Shown here: positions 27,154 through 36,111 of the stretch, piece by piece
Position numbering within the stretch: the first letter of the stretch is position 1
Layout: each line of letters opens with the position of its first letter
DNA from: Stieleria sp. JC731
GTDB lineage: Bacteria > Planctomycetota > Planctomycetia > Pirellulales > Pirellulaceae
Direction of reading: 5' to 3'
Length of the DNA: 64,000 bases
Assembly (NCBI RefSeq): GCF_020966635.1
Contig: NZ_JAJKFQ010000026.1
Location: forward strand, 287,894-351,893
Translations under genes and position numbers: made by a program
Notes under the pieces: generated by a model
Database searches by the model: none
The model's input: the letters and a program-made list of their open reading frames with translations, nothing else
Told to the model about the DNA's origin: nothing

Positions 27154-27606
27154 TCACCCATCAACACGAACTTTAACCACCACCTTCTTCAACGAGGTGG
27201 TCGTCCCAAGAGGTGCGTGCACGTCTTCGGGATAGAAGATTGCAAAACTGCCAGCGGACACACGTGTCCAGGAAGTGGGTTGGTCGTGGAAAAACGCGAG
27301 GTCTTTCGTTTCGTCATAAGCGTCTCGAATTCGTTGGCAGTCCGCCAACGGGCGCCATCCCATGACGTCAAAACCGGTGACAACATACTGGATATCGATA
27401 TAACGGCGGTGGCTTTCCAAAACCGATTCGCTTTGGCCTTTGCCGATCCCTGACCAAGCGATCGCGAATAGATCGTCACCGGCAATCTCGTGTTTTCCCT
27501 CGACCAACTCGTTCGCACGAACTGTTTCTAGGTACCGAAAAGCTTCGGCAAACCGTGAGTGCAGCGGCGTGTAGCGAGACGCGTCTGCGAGGGTGGAGAT
27601 AATCAT
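27154..27606 (-). CDS. YhcH/YjgK/YiaL (DUF386) family protein
   Basis: A 150-residue protein, the normal family length. Conserved residues seen are the SHRRYIDIQYVVTGFDVMGW block, the segment LAFFHDQPTSW and the metal-site block FAIFYPEDVHAPL near the C-terminus, in a small cupin-like barrel. Members are associated with sialic acid and other sugar catabolism; the biochemical role may be anomerisation or sugar binding. It has no sugar-gene neighbour here. It is isolated between two repeat arrays that face each other in opposite orientations, so it is a single-gene unit. Confidence 0.9.
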   Translation of the reverse strand: MIISTLADASRYTPLHSRFAEAFRYLETVRANELVEGKHEIAGDDLFAIAWSGIGKGQSESVLESHRRYIDIQYVVTGFDVMGWRPLADCQRIRDAYDETKDLAFFHDQPTSWTRVSAGSFAIFYPEDVHAPLGTTTSLKKVVVKVRVDG

Positions 27607-27764
27607 GAAGCGAATTTCTTAAGCGGAGCGGTTTGGCGGTGATTTCGGAGCAGGAACAGAATCTAGAATTCAAGCTCAGGGTGCAAGCCTGGTTTATAGC
27701 TGATGGACATAGTTGCGGCCGCGAGAGCAGTGCAGTTGAAAGTCACACCGAGATAGGGAGCAGT

Positions 27765-28048
27765 CGGCACGGCGGAGCGTGCCGGGTACTTTGGGGAGAC
27801 TCAATTTGTACCCATCACGGTTCCCGTGATGCCGGGCGTTGGTTTGGTGGGTAGGCCCGTTGGTCAGCACGGCGGAGCGTGCCGGGTACTTTGGGAAACT
27901 CAAATGGTACCCATCACGGTCTCCGTGATGCCGGGCGTTGGTTTGCTGGGTAGGGCCGGCGTTCGGCACGGCGGAGCGTGCCGGGTACTTTGGGATGCTG
28001 AATTAGTACCCATCACGGTCCCCGTGATGCCGGGCGTTGGTTTGGTTT
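27765..28048. repeat. Three inverted-orientation copies of the 99-bp double-palindrome repeat
   Basis: Copies begin (CGGCACGGCGGAGCGTGCC, first letters variable) at 27765, 27865 and 27964. They are the reverse complement of the unit in the array at 26671-27145: the same two hairpins in opposite order, the same GGTACC-like and AAACTCAAA elements. The segment after each CCGGGCGTTGGTTTG is variable. The array lies upstream of the YhcH gene and directly before the giant dehydrogenase gene. Confidence 0.93.
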
Positions 28049-28093
28049 ATCATACCGATAACCATTCCCCACCGTTTCAACGACATCCCACCT

Positions 28094-31000
28094 ATGAAAC
28101 ACTCCCTCGTCTTTGTCATTGCCTTTGCACTTGGGCAGTCTGCCTATGCGAACGAATCATCGCATCGATTCACCACCATTGTCCTGAGTGAAGAGTTCCA
28201 CAGCGAAGGCGCGTCGGTTGCTGATATCAATCGCGATGGAAACAACGATATCATCTCAGGCCCCTTTTGGTATGCCGGCCCCGACTTCCGTACCAAGCAT
28301 GCTTTCGCTGCGGTAAAACCCTACACGATCAAAGGCTACTCGGATCACTTCTTTTCATTTCCAGGTGATTTCGATAGCGATGGCTGGACCGACATTTTGA
28401 CCATTGCGATGCCAGGCACACCGGCGTATTGGCATCGAAATCCGGGGTCATTCGAAGACGCGGCCGAACCAACGGCGTGGGAGAAGTTTTTGGTGCTAAG
28501 CGATGTTGGCAATGAATCGCCGACGTTGGTCGATATCGATCGTGATGGCGTCGACGAATTGATTTGTGCTTCCGGTGGGAAGCATGGATATGCCAAACCG
28601 AATCCGTCCGACCCAATGGCACCGTGGACCTTTATCGCCATCAGCGATCGAGGCGGATACGGCAGGTTTACACATGGCCTAGGCGTTGGTGATATCGATG
28701 GCGATGGTCAACCGGAACTATTGGAAATGGATGGTTGGTGGAAATCGACGCAACACGCTGGACAGCCTTGGGACTTTCATCGTTTCACATTTGCGCAATC
28801 GGGTGGATCGCAAATCCATGCGTACGATTTCGACGGAGACGGCGACAACGATGTTGTTTCATCGCAAAACGCCCACGGATACGGATTAGCGTGGTTCGAA
28901 AACCGTTCACAGAATAAAGGTGAGCCGGTCTTTGTCAGACACGAAATCATGGGGAATGATGCCAGCAAGCATCCATACGGTTTGGCGATCTCTCAGCTTC
29001 ACGCTTTGGCCCTTGCCGATGTCGATGGCGACGGCGTGAAAGACCTGGTTACGGGAAAGCGATTTTGGGCGCACGGCGGCAATGACCCTGGTGCCCAAGA
29101 GTTGCCGGTGTTGTATTGGTTTCGCACCGAGAGGTCGGCTCACGGAGTCAACTTTGTACCGATGTTGATTGACCGACGCGTGGGAGTAGGGACACAGTTA
29201 TGGGCAAGCGATGTTGACGGCAATGGACATGTCGACATCGTGGTTGGAAACAAACTGGGAACCTATGTCGCCCTCAATAGCGGCGTGTCAGATGCGCCAC
29301 CGGTGATGTCGCAAACTCCTCGTCATACCGCTGGAACGTCTGAATTCCGTTCGGGGGTCCGGACGACGGAACCTCTGACACCAGAACAGGAACTTGAAAC
29401 CTTTGTGTTGCCCGATGGATTCGTTGCGGAGTTGGTCGTGGCGGAGCCGCAGATTGCGAAGCCAATGAATATGGCCTTTGACTCGCGAAATCGACTTTGG
29501 GTCAGCAGTTCGAATGAATATCCCTATCCAGCGGCCGATGGCGAAGGCAAAGACACGATTAAAGTGTTGGAAGATACGACCGGCGACGGAACTTACGATC
29601 TTGTCACGACCTTTGCAGATAACTTGAACATCCCCATCGGGCTTTATCCATACGGCGACGGTGTTATCTGCTTTAGCATCCCGAATATCTATTACTTGCG
29701 CGACACCGACGGTGATGGGAAAGCGGATAAGCGAGAAGTTCTATACGGGCCTTTCGATACGTCACGCGATACGCACGGAATGTGCAATGCGTTTACGCGT
29801 GGCTATGACGGTTGGCTATACGCATGCCACGGATTCAATAACCAAAGTTCCGTCGCTGGCAAAGACGGAAACGTTGTGACAATGCACTCCGGTAACACTT
29901 TCCGAATGAGGCTGGATGGATCGCGGATTGAGCATTTTACGCATGGCCAAGTCAATCCATTCGGTTTGGCTTTCGATGAAGACGGCAACGCATTCACGGC
30001 GGACTGTCATACGAAGCCTGTCTCGTTTTTGATGCAGGGCGGTTACTATCCGAGTTTCGGAAAACCACACGACGGCCTGGGGTTTGTTCCGCAGGTCATG
30101 GAGCACCTCAACGGTAGTACCGCGATCGGCGGCATGGCTCTTTACAATGGTGGCCAGTTCCCATCGGTCTACCAAAACAGCGCGTTCGGTGGGAACGTGA
30201 TGACGAGCCGTATCAACAGGAACGCAATTGTTAAATCTGGCGGTTCCATTGAAGCGATCGAACAATCCGATTTCCTGATTTCCGGCGACCCTTGGTTCCG
30301 TCCAGTCGATTTGCAAATCGGACCTGACGGTGCACTCTACGTGGCTGATTTTTACAACCGAATCATCGGGCACTACGAAGTTCCTCTCGATCACCCTGGT
30401 CGAGACCGGGATCGCGGCCGTATCTGGCGCATCCGCTATCAGCCAACCGAAACTCGACGTGATGTCACATCAGCGACGACTGTCGAACCGGCAAAAGGCC
30501 TAGCGAAACACGATGACATTGACGCATTAATTGAACAATTGGCATCCGATGAACTGTCAGCTCGACTGATTGCTGCTGACACAATCGTGGATCAATTTGC
30601 AGAAGCAGCCATCACCCAAGTCCGTGCGGCATTTTCTGAGCCACTGAATGATCATGCGAAAATTCATCTCGCATGGGTTCTTCATCGTTTGGGTGCTCTG
30701 GAACTTAGCGACGTCGAAAAACTCATTCAGTCCAGTGAAAGTCGAGTTCGCCAGCATGGCTATCAGATTCTCAGCGCGATAGCTGGCGAACAATTTGATG
30801 CAGCTTCGACAGAGCTGTTGCAACAAGGATTGGTGGATCCCTCGAATTCAGTTCGACGAGCCGTCGTGATGGCAATGATTCAGCACCCCTCGCAGTCTTT
30901 CGTTAAACCTCTGCTGGATGCATCGGTTCAGGTCTCCGGTGATCCACATTTACACCATGCAATACGTATGGCCTTGCGAGATCACCTTGGGAAAAAAACT

Positions 31001-32794
31001 TGGTTTGAATCCTCGGTGAAGGATCTCAGCGAAGCTCAAACTGCAGAAGTGCTGTCACTTTGTCTGGCAATCAAAACGGACTTCGCAGGTTACTACGTCG
31101 CTCAAAACTTGGATCGGATTTCCCGTCAAATTCCTTCCGAGCTAACTGCATATCTTACTTTTGCCAGTCGCTATTGTGGCGATGCAGAGCTTGATTCGAT
31201 TGTCCGACTATCAAGAGAACGTTTTGCTGCGGATCCTGACTTTCAAAAGGAGCTATTGCTGTCGATTCGGTCCGGCCGAGCACAACGGGGCGAACCGCTT
31301 TCACCGGTCGTTAAAAGCTGGGCGATCGATCTTGCCTGTCAGTATCTTGGAATTGATTCTCCTTCGGATGAATTACCCAACGAGCAGCCGCCATTGCCTT
31401 GGTCCTATCGGGCGGATCCGTCTGCACCGAGTCAAGTCAATCCCTGGCAAGTGTCGACCCAACGCAATTCGTCCGATGGGCAGCAGAACTCGTCGCTGTT
31501 TAGCAGTTTTCCGAAAGGTGAAAAGCTGGTGGGTTTCTACCGCAGCGGATCTTTTCCTATGCCTTCACAGTTCAGTTTCTTCTTTGCCGGACATGACGGG
31601 CAACCCGGTAAGCCACTTCAACAGAAGAACTATGTGCAAATTTGTGAAGCGGGGACGGATCAAGTAATCAAGCGTTGGAGCCCACTTCGAAATGACACTG
31701 CACAATTGGTGAAATGGTCAAGCGGCGAACATGCGGGTAAACAGGTCTATGTTGAACTTGTCGACACCGACACCGCGACGGCCTATGCATGGATCGCAGT
31801 CGGAAGGTTTTCGCTCGAATCGCTGAATCCATCCGACATAGTGCAGCGACGGGAAAAGGCGATGAGCTTGTTAACTGAATTCAAGCTTGGTGAATTGGAG
31901 CAAGCTGTTTGTGCATTGCTAACTGCCGACGGTATTTCGGGGACAGATCGGGCTGTCTATGCAAAGGCGTTGGTGTCACTGTCGCCATCAGCAGTCAAGG
32001 AAGCTGCGGCGGAAGCGTTGTCGATCGAAAACTTGGACGACGAAGTTCGCAATTCGATCGTTGATTCGCTGCTTTCCGATAATCGTTCTTCGATGAATGA
32101 GTCGCTGAAGCACGTGATGAAGGTTGCGACGTCATCGATGCAGTCTCAAATCGCTGAGCAATTATCGTCCGATAGAGATGGCGCAGCGATGCTGGTCGAT
32201 CTAATCGAACAAGGTGCCGCATCGGCTCGACTGCTGAAAGTTCCGTCCATTGAAGCGAAACTTAGCCAACTCGCTAGCGACACGTTAAGAGACAAGATTG
32301 CACGACTGGCGAAAGATTTGGGCAGTGAATCGCCGCTCGTTCAAGAGGCCATTTCGGCAAGGCAAATCGATTACCGTGAACATGGCGGAGATCGTTCCCA
32401 AGGGATGGCGATCTTCAAAACACAGTGTGCGATCTGTCACAAGGTGGCTGGACAGGGGGCCGAAGTCGGTCCCAATTTGGACGGCATTGGCAGTCGGGGC
32501 TTGGAACGAATCTTGGAAGACGTCATCGCACCCAATCGCAACGTCGACGCTGCGTTCCGTACCAGTGTTGTTTTGCTTGACGATGGACGAGTTTTGAGTG
32601 GATTGGTTAAACGATCCGAAGGTGCCCAAATCATTCTTGTGGATGAGAAAGGTAAAGAGTCAGCGATCGCAATCGACACGATCGAAGCGCAACAGCAGAA
32701 CCGAAACTCACCGATGCCGGCTAACTTTCACGAGGTTCTCACGGCCCAGCAGTTCAATGACCTCTTGGCGTACTTACTGTCGCTAACAAAATGA
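28094..32794 (+). CDS. PVC-type exported dehydrogenase with FG-GAP repeats, HEAT repeats and C-terminal cytochrome c
   Basis: The ATG at 28094 begins a signal peptide (MKHSLVFVIAFALGQSAYA); the frame is open farther upstream into the repeats. The 1566-residue product has at least six FG-GAP/VCBS Ca2+-binding loops in the first 400 residues, for example GDIDGDGQPELLEM and SDVDGNGHVDIVVG. A beta-propeller of the PVC membrane-bound dehydrogenase/sorbosone type follows (FVLPDGFVAELVVAEPQI from about 435). HEAT-like helices fill roughly 790-1000. The C-terminal cytochrome has CAICHKVAGQGAEVGPNLDG near 1444. It probably oxidises a sugar or alcohol outside the cytoplasm and passes electrons to its own heme. 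The pectate lyase gene 42 bases downstream suggests a polysaccharide substrate. Confidence 0.9.
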   Translation: MKHSLVFVIAFALGQSAYANESSHRFTTIVLSEEFHSEGASVADINRDGNNDIISGPFWYAGPDFRTKHAFAAVKPYTIKGYSDHFFSFPGDFDSDGWTDILTIAMPGTPAYWHRNPGSFEDAAEPTAWEKFLVLSDVGNESPTLVDIDRDGVDELICASGGKHGYAKPNPSDPMAPWTFIAISDRGGYGRFTHGLGVGDIDGDGQPELLEMDGWWKSTQHAGQPWDFHRFTFAQSGGSQIHAYDFDGDGDNDVVSSQNAHGYGLAWFENRSQNKGEPVFVRHEIMGNDASKHPYGLAISQLHALALADVDGDGVKDLVTGKRFWAHGGNDPGAQELPVLYWFRTERSAHGVNFVPMLIDRRVGVGTQLWASDVDGNGHVDIVVGNKLGTYVALNSGVSDAPPVMSQTPRHTAGTSEFRSGVRTTEPLTPEQELETFVLPDGFVAELVVAEPQIAKPMNMAFDSRNRLWVSSSNEYPYPAADGEGKDTIKVLEDTTGDGTYDLVTTFADNLNIPIGLYPYGDGVICFSIPNIYYLRDTDGDGKADKREVLYGPFDTSRDTHGMCNAFTRGYDGWLYACHGFNNQSSVAGKDGNVVTMHSGNTFRMRLDGSRIEHFTHGQVNPFGLAFDEDGNAFTADCHTKPVSFLMQGGYYPSFGKPHDGLGFVPQVMEHLNGSTAIGGMALYNGGQFPSVYQNSAFGGNVMTSRINRNAIVKSGGSIEAIEQSDFLISGDPWFRPVDLQIGPDGALYVADFYNRIIGHYEVPLDHPGRDRDRGRIWRIRYQPTETRRDVTSATTVEPAKGLAKHDDIDALIEQLASDELSARLIAADTIVDQFAEAAITQVRAAFSEPLNDHAKIHLAWVLHRLGALELSDVEKLIQSSESRVRQHGYQILSAIAGEQFDAASTELLQQGLVDPSNSVRRAVVMAMIQHPSQSFVKPLLDASVQVSGDPHLHHAIRMALRDHLGKKTWFESSVKDLSEAQTAEVLSLCLAIKTDFAGYYVAQNLDRISRQIPSELTAYLTFASRYCGDAELDSIVRLSRERFAADPDFQKELLLSIRSGRAQRGEPLSPVVKSWAIDLACQYLGIDSPSDELPNEQPPLPWSYRADPSAPSQVNPWQVSTQRNSSDGQQNSSLFSSFPKGEKLVGFYRSGSFPMPSQFSFFFAGHDGQPGKPLQQKNYVQICEAGTDQVIKRWSPLRNDTAQLVKWSSGEHAGKQVYVELVDTDTATAYAWIAVGRFSLESLNPSDIVQRREKAMSLLTEFKLGELEQAVCALLTADGISGTDRAVYAKALVSLSPSAVKEAAAEALSIENLDDEVRNSIVDSLLSDNRSSMNESLKHVMKVATSSMQSQIAEQLSSDRDGAAMLVDLIEQGAASARLLKVPSIEAKLSQLASDTLRDKIARLAKDLGSESPLVQEAISARQIDYREHGGDRSQGMAIFKTQCAICHKVAGQGAEVGPNLDGIGSRGLERILEDVIAPNRNVDAAFRTSVVLLDDGRVLSGLVKRSEGAQIILVDEKGKESAIAIDTIEAQQQNRNSPMPANFHEVLTAQQFNDLLAYLLSLTK

Positions 32795-32836
32795 TCGCAT
32801 TTGAGTTAACACCCGTTCCATTTTTGAGCTTTGCGA

Positions 32837-34189
32837 GTGACCAACGGTTTTAGATCGATCCGAGTTCTTTTCTTATGTGCCCTGATCGTTTTCGGATGTT
32901 TGGCTTATTTCCTAATACGCGGGCCACAACGTTCTCCGCTGCCAAACCTTGCCGATGCGCATCGAGACCTCATCGAATCGCTTCCTGTTTTTCCGGGGGC
33001 CGAAGGTTTTGGAACGGACACAAAAGCCGGACGTGGTGGGAAGGTGTTCGTGGTCGATACGCTCGCAGATAGCGGACAGGGATCATTGCGTGAAGCCCTT
33101 GCCGCGAAGGGGCCGCGAACGGTCGTGTTTTCCGTTGGCGGCGTCATTGAGGCGACGAGCAACTTCGTTGTCTCTGAACCCTTCGTCACGATTGCTGGGC
33201 AAACCGCGCCATCGCCGGGGATCACGCTGGCCGGTGCGGGCCTGTCGATTCGAACTCACGACGTACTGGCACAACATATCGCGATTCGCATTGGCGACGG
33301 CGCAGGGCATAAGCCAGAAGACCGCGATGCCGTCCAGGTTATCGGCAGCGAGGATGGCAAGACCGATGTGTTCAATGTTGTCATTGACCACGTCAGCATG
33401 AGCTGGGCAATCGATGAAGGCTTTTCAACTTGGTACAAGGGTGTGCGTGATGTGACGGTAAGTCATTGCCTGATTGCCGAACAGCTTGATGATTCGCTTC
33501 ACCCGAAAGGAAGGCATTCAAAAGCTATGTTGATCGGCGATCACAGCCGCCGTGTAAGTTTGATTCGCAACGTTTCCGCACATTCAGACGATCGTAATCC
33601 CACGATCAAGGGCGATACAAGCAGCTTGGTTGTGAACAACCTGGTCTACAATCCGGGCCGTTGGCCACTGGGATACTTTGACCCCGAAGGATCTGGTCCA
33701 CTACTGTCGACGGTCTGGAACAACCGTTTCATTTACGGACCGTCAAGTCAGCTCGATCACTTGGCAATGATTGTGGAAACCAACATCCGGTCAAATAGTC
33801 AGATTCACCAAGAGGGAAATGTGAGTCCTCACGAGCGGATCGTCGACAGTCGAACGGAACCGAGTCCGATCGTCAAAGAGGCTCCCGTGACGGTGTCACC
33901 GCTCACCCGCTGGGATGCCGAAACCTTAGAGGCTCGCTTGCTTCCAACCGTTGGAAGTCGCCCTGCCCAGCGCGACGAGAACGATCAAAGGATCATCGAA
34001 ACGATAAAGAACCGAACCGGACGAATCATCGATCGCGTTTCCGAAGTCGGCTTCGTCAAACCGCCTGCAAGTTCGACCACTCTCGAATTGCCAAACAATC
34101 CAAGCTTAGACGAGGACGGCGACGGATACACCAACCTCGAAGAATGGCTTCACGCCATCGCACAAAAACGGTGTCAGGAATCGCTTTGA
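32837..34189 (+). CDS. Pectate lyase family 1-like polysaccharide lyase, membrane-anchored
   Basis: The GTG at 32837 is chosen for spacing from GAG upstream; a TTG at 32831 is possible. The 450-residue protein has an N-terminal hydrophobic segment (VLFLCALIVFGCLAYFLI), an anchor or an atypical lipobox at Cys. The PL1 beta-helix starts with FPGAEGFGTDTKAGRGGKVF and VDTLADSGQGSLREAL, then VVFSVGGVIEA and VIDHVSMSWAIDEGFSTWY. The end, DEDGDGYTNLEEWLHAI, is the Ca2+-binding motif often found at the C-terminus of planctomycete lyases. It would cleave uronic-acid polysaccharides by beta-elimination at the cell surface. It follows the dehydrogenase gene closely, probably in one operon. Confidence 0.88.
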   Translation: MTNGFRSIRVLFLCALIVFGCLAYFLIRGPQRSPLPNLADAHRDLIESLPVFPGAEGFGTDTKAGRGGKVFVVDTLADSGQGSLREALAAKGPRTVVFSVGGVIEATSNFVVSEPFVTIAGQTAPSPGITLAGAGLSIRTHDVLAQHIAIRIGDGAGHKPEDRDAVQVIGSEDGKTDVFNVVIDHVSMSWAIDEGFSTWYKGVRDVTVSHCLIAEQLDDSLHPKGRHSKAMLIGDHSRRVSLIRNVSAHSDDRNPTIKGDTSSLVVNNLVYNPGRWPLGYFDPEGSGPLLSTVWNNRFIYGPSSQLDHLAMIVETNIRSNSQIHQEGNVSPHERIVDSRTEPSPIVKEAPVTVSPLTRWDAETLEARLLPTVGSRPAQRDENDQRIIETIKNRTGRIIDRVSEVGFVKPPASSTTLELPNNPSLDEDGDGYTNLEEWLHAIAQKRCQESL

Positions 34190-34293
34190 TACCGTGTTAA
34201 TCAAAGCCCTGACCCTGAAACGACGATGAGCCTCCGTGAATAGGTGCAAAATAGCGAGTTCAATATTCACCACTAAGTTGGTTTAGTTTAGGT

Positions 34294-34737
34294 ATGGCAA
34301 AATCAGCAGTATTCATAGCGGTGTGTATTCTCGGTTTGCTCACGTGCTCCTGTGGCGAGTCGGATATCAATGAAACCATCGTCGCTCCGGTCCCAAAATT
34401 GCCCCACTTCACTGGCTATTCATCACAGAGGTTTGAACCCCATCATGCTGCCGGGAAGCCAGTCCTGATTTACTATTTCGGAAACTGGGGTGTAGGTGCT
34501 GATCCTTCGCCATCAGAAGATCTGTTCACGCGAGAAGTGTGGCGATTGGCAATGTCGGCAGAGGTTTTGATGATGCAAGACGACCTAACCGACGCAGATC
34601 CGAGGGTGATTGAGTATCTACCAACCACGCAGTTACCGGCAATCATTATCTATCCGGCGGATGAATCGCAGATGCCTATTGTGCTGTCAGGCAAGATGAC
34701 CGAAACGATGCTGATTGACGCGATTGGGCGACTTTAA
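34294..34737 (+). CDS. Putative lipoprotein with thioredoxin-like fold, catalytic cysteines absent
   Basis: A 147-residue protein with a lipoprotein-like signal (AVFIAVCILGLLTCSCGES). The segment AGKPVLIYYFGNWGVGADPS matches the start of a thioredoxin fold such as DsbD-gamma, where W-C-x-x-C would follow; here the site reads WGVGAD, so no redox pair is present. Later parts also fit the fold: VLMMQDDLTDADPRVIEYL and the cis-Pro region TTQLPAIIIYPADE. It could be a chaperone-like or degenerate family member. The fold assignment is inference from these motifs. Confidence 0.7.
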   Translation: MAKSAVFIAVCILGLLTCSCGESDINETIVAPVPKLPHFTGYSSQRFEPHHAAGKPVLIYYFGNWGVGADPSPSEDLFTREVWRLAMSAEVLMMQDDLTDADPRVIEYLPTTQLPAIIIYPADESQMPIVLSGKMTETMLIDAIGRL

Positions 34738-35040
34738 GGTTCCAGTAGAAGTCTGCATTTAGCTTATTGCAGATCATTTGAGGAGGCTAGATTTGCGTCG
34801 CATGAGGCTTTCATCACTTGATAGGCGTGAATCCGACTCGCTTTAGCACATTAATGAACTGGAAGAGGGCGAAGTGAAGGCCGACCAACGCAAATCCTCG
34901 TCATGCTACCGTCCGCTGCGGGGCCGAAAACCGCGTTTTGGCTGCGATTGCGGTGGATGGGGCAACATACCGGTGTGAAGATTTACTAACATTTAAAGGT
35001 TCGACATTTCGTTCTTCACGTTTTCATTGCTCATTCGTGG
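34738..35040. other. Intergenic region before the DUF2314-ankyrin gene
   Basis: About 300 bases, relatively A/T rich near 34980-35030. No clear RNA, repeat or terminator was found. It probably holds the promoter of the next gene. Confidence 0.4.
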
Positions 35041-35925
35041 ATGGTTGCCATGTCAGAATCTGAAAGTTCATCCGCAGCTTCAGCACCAGTCTTCTCGTCA
35101 CCCAGTGATGACAAAGAGATGGAACAAGCATCTCAAAAGGCGAGGCATAGCTTTCGCTTCTTTTGGCGAGAGATGTCTTGGGAAAGGCGGCGCATCGTTC
35201 CTGCTCTGGAACTCGCTGCGGTCAAAGGAACGTTTCGCGACCCGCCTGAGTTAAAGTCGGACGACCCCGACGCCCTCGAAGTCGAACATATGTGGCTGAT
35301 CGATGTGGACTTTGACGGCCGAGAGGTCGAAGGCACGTTGATCAATTCGCCCATCTCCTTGAAATCAGTCAAAGAAGGCGACCGCGTCACCATCCGCGGC
35401 AAACAGATCTGCGATTGGATGTACGTACTCGATGGGGAAGTGTATGGCGGATTCACCGTCGATTTGTTGAGATCCAGAATGGGAAAGGCTGAACGCAAGC
35501 AGCATGACAACGCCTGGGGATATGACTTCGGTGAAGTCGGAATCATTAACCTTGTGCCCCCGACCTACATCGGCGATGACGCTCCTGCGAAGAAGGGACT
35601 GTTTGGGTTTGGGAAACCCAAAGTGACCCAGCAGGATTACACCAAGGTGGCCGCTGCGGAACATCCGATGTCCATCAACATGCGGTCATCGCTTTCGGAC
35701 ACCATCGACGAAAACCCCGAGATGAAGTCCCAGGCGGACGACCACGGGTACACCTTCCTGCACCAGTTGGCACTGGCAGGGTCTTATGACGGCGTCGATG
35801 TTTGCCTGCAGAAAGGGTTTGACCCATCGCAAGAGGCACCCAATGGGATGACCGCCTACACGCTGGCGAAAAGTCTCGGATGGAAAAAAGTAATGCAACG
35901 TCTCGAGCAAGATGGTGCGGCATAG
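35041..35925 (+). CDS. DUF2314 domain protein with C-terminal ankyrin repeats
   Basis: A 294-residue protein without a signal peptide. Start at 35041 or at the ATG at 35050 (MSESESSS). Residues about 85-150 match DUF2314: EVEHMWLIDVDFDGREVEGT, the pocket-forming segment VKEGDRVTIRGKQICDWMYV and YGGFTVDLLRSRM. After a linker the C-terminus holds two ankyrin-like repeats: DDHGYTFLHQLALAGSYDGV and APNGMTAYTLAKSLGWKKVM. DUF2314 is often linked to toxin-immunity or ankyrin contexts in bacteria. Here it probably works as a cytoplasmic protein-binding module. No toxin-like neighbour is visible. Confidence 0.82.
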   Translation: MVAMSESESSSAASAPVFSSPSDDKEMEQASQKARHSFRFFWREMSWERRRIVPALELAAVKGTFRDPPELKSDDPDALEVEHMWLIDVDFDGREVEGTLINSPISLKSVKEGDRVTIRGKQICDWMYVLDGEVYGGFTVDLLRSRMGKAERKQHDNAWGYDFGEVGIINLVPPTYIGDDAPAKKGLFGFGKPKVTQQDYTKVAAAEHPMSINMRSSLSDTIDENPEMKSQADDHGYTFLHQLALAGSYDGVDVCLQKGFDPSQEAPNGMTAYTLAKSLGWKKVMQRLEQDGAA

Positions 35926-36111
35926 CGCTTCAAGCGTTTGGTTTTACGGATTCCCGCCCCATAGAAGGCTTCGGAAGCGACTTTCTGTGAGCCGACTGGC
36001 TTTGATTTTCTCTGCCATCGAAATTTGGTGAATTTGTGTTAAGGGGAATCCGTGGCGGCTTCGCAGGTGTGGGTGAAAGGCATCAATTCACTCGCACCCG
36101 CAGCCAAATCG

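Noticed and set aside
26671..28048. CRISPR array
   Set aside because: The units are 98-100 bp, internally palindromic and almost wholly conserved; there are no short repeats separated by unique spacers of constant length and no cas genes.
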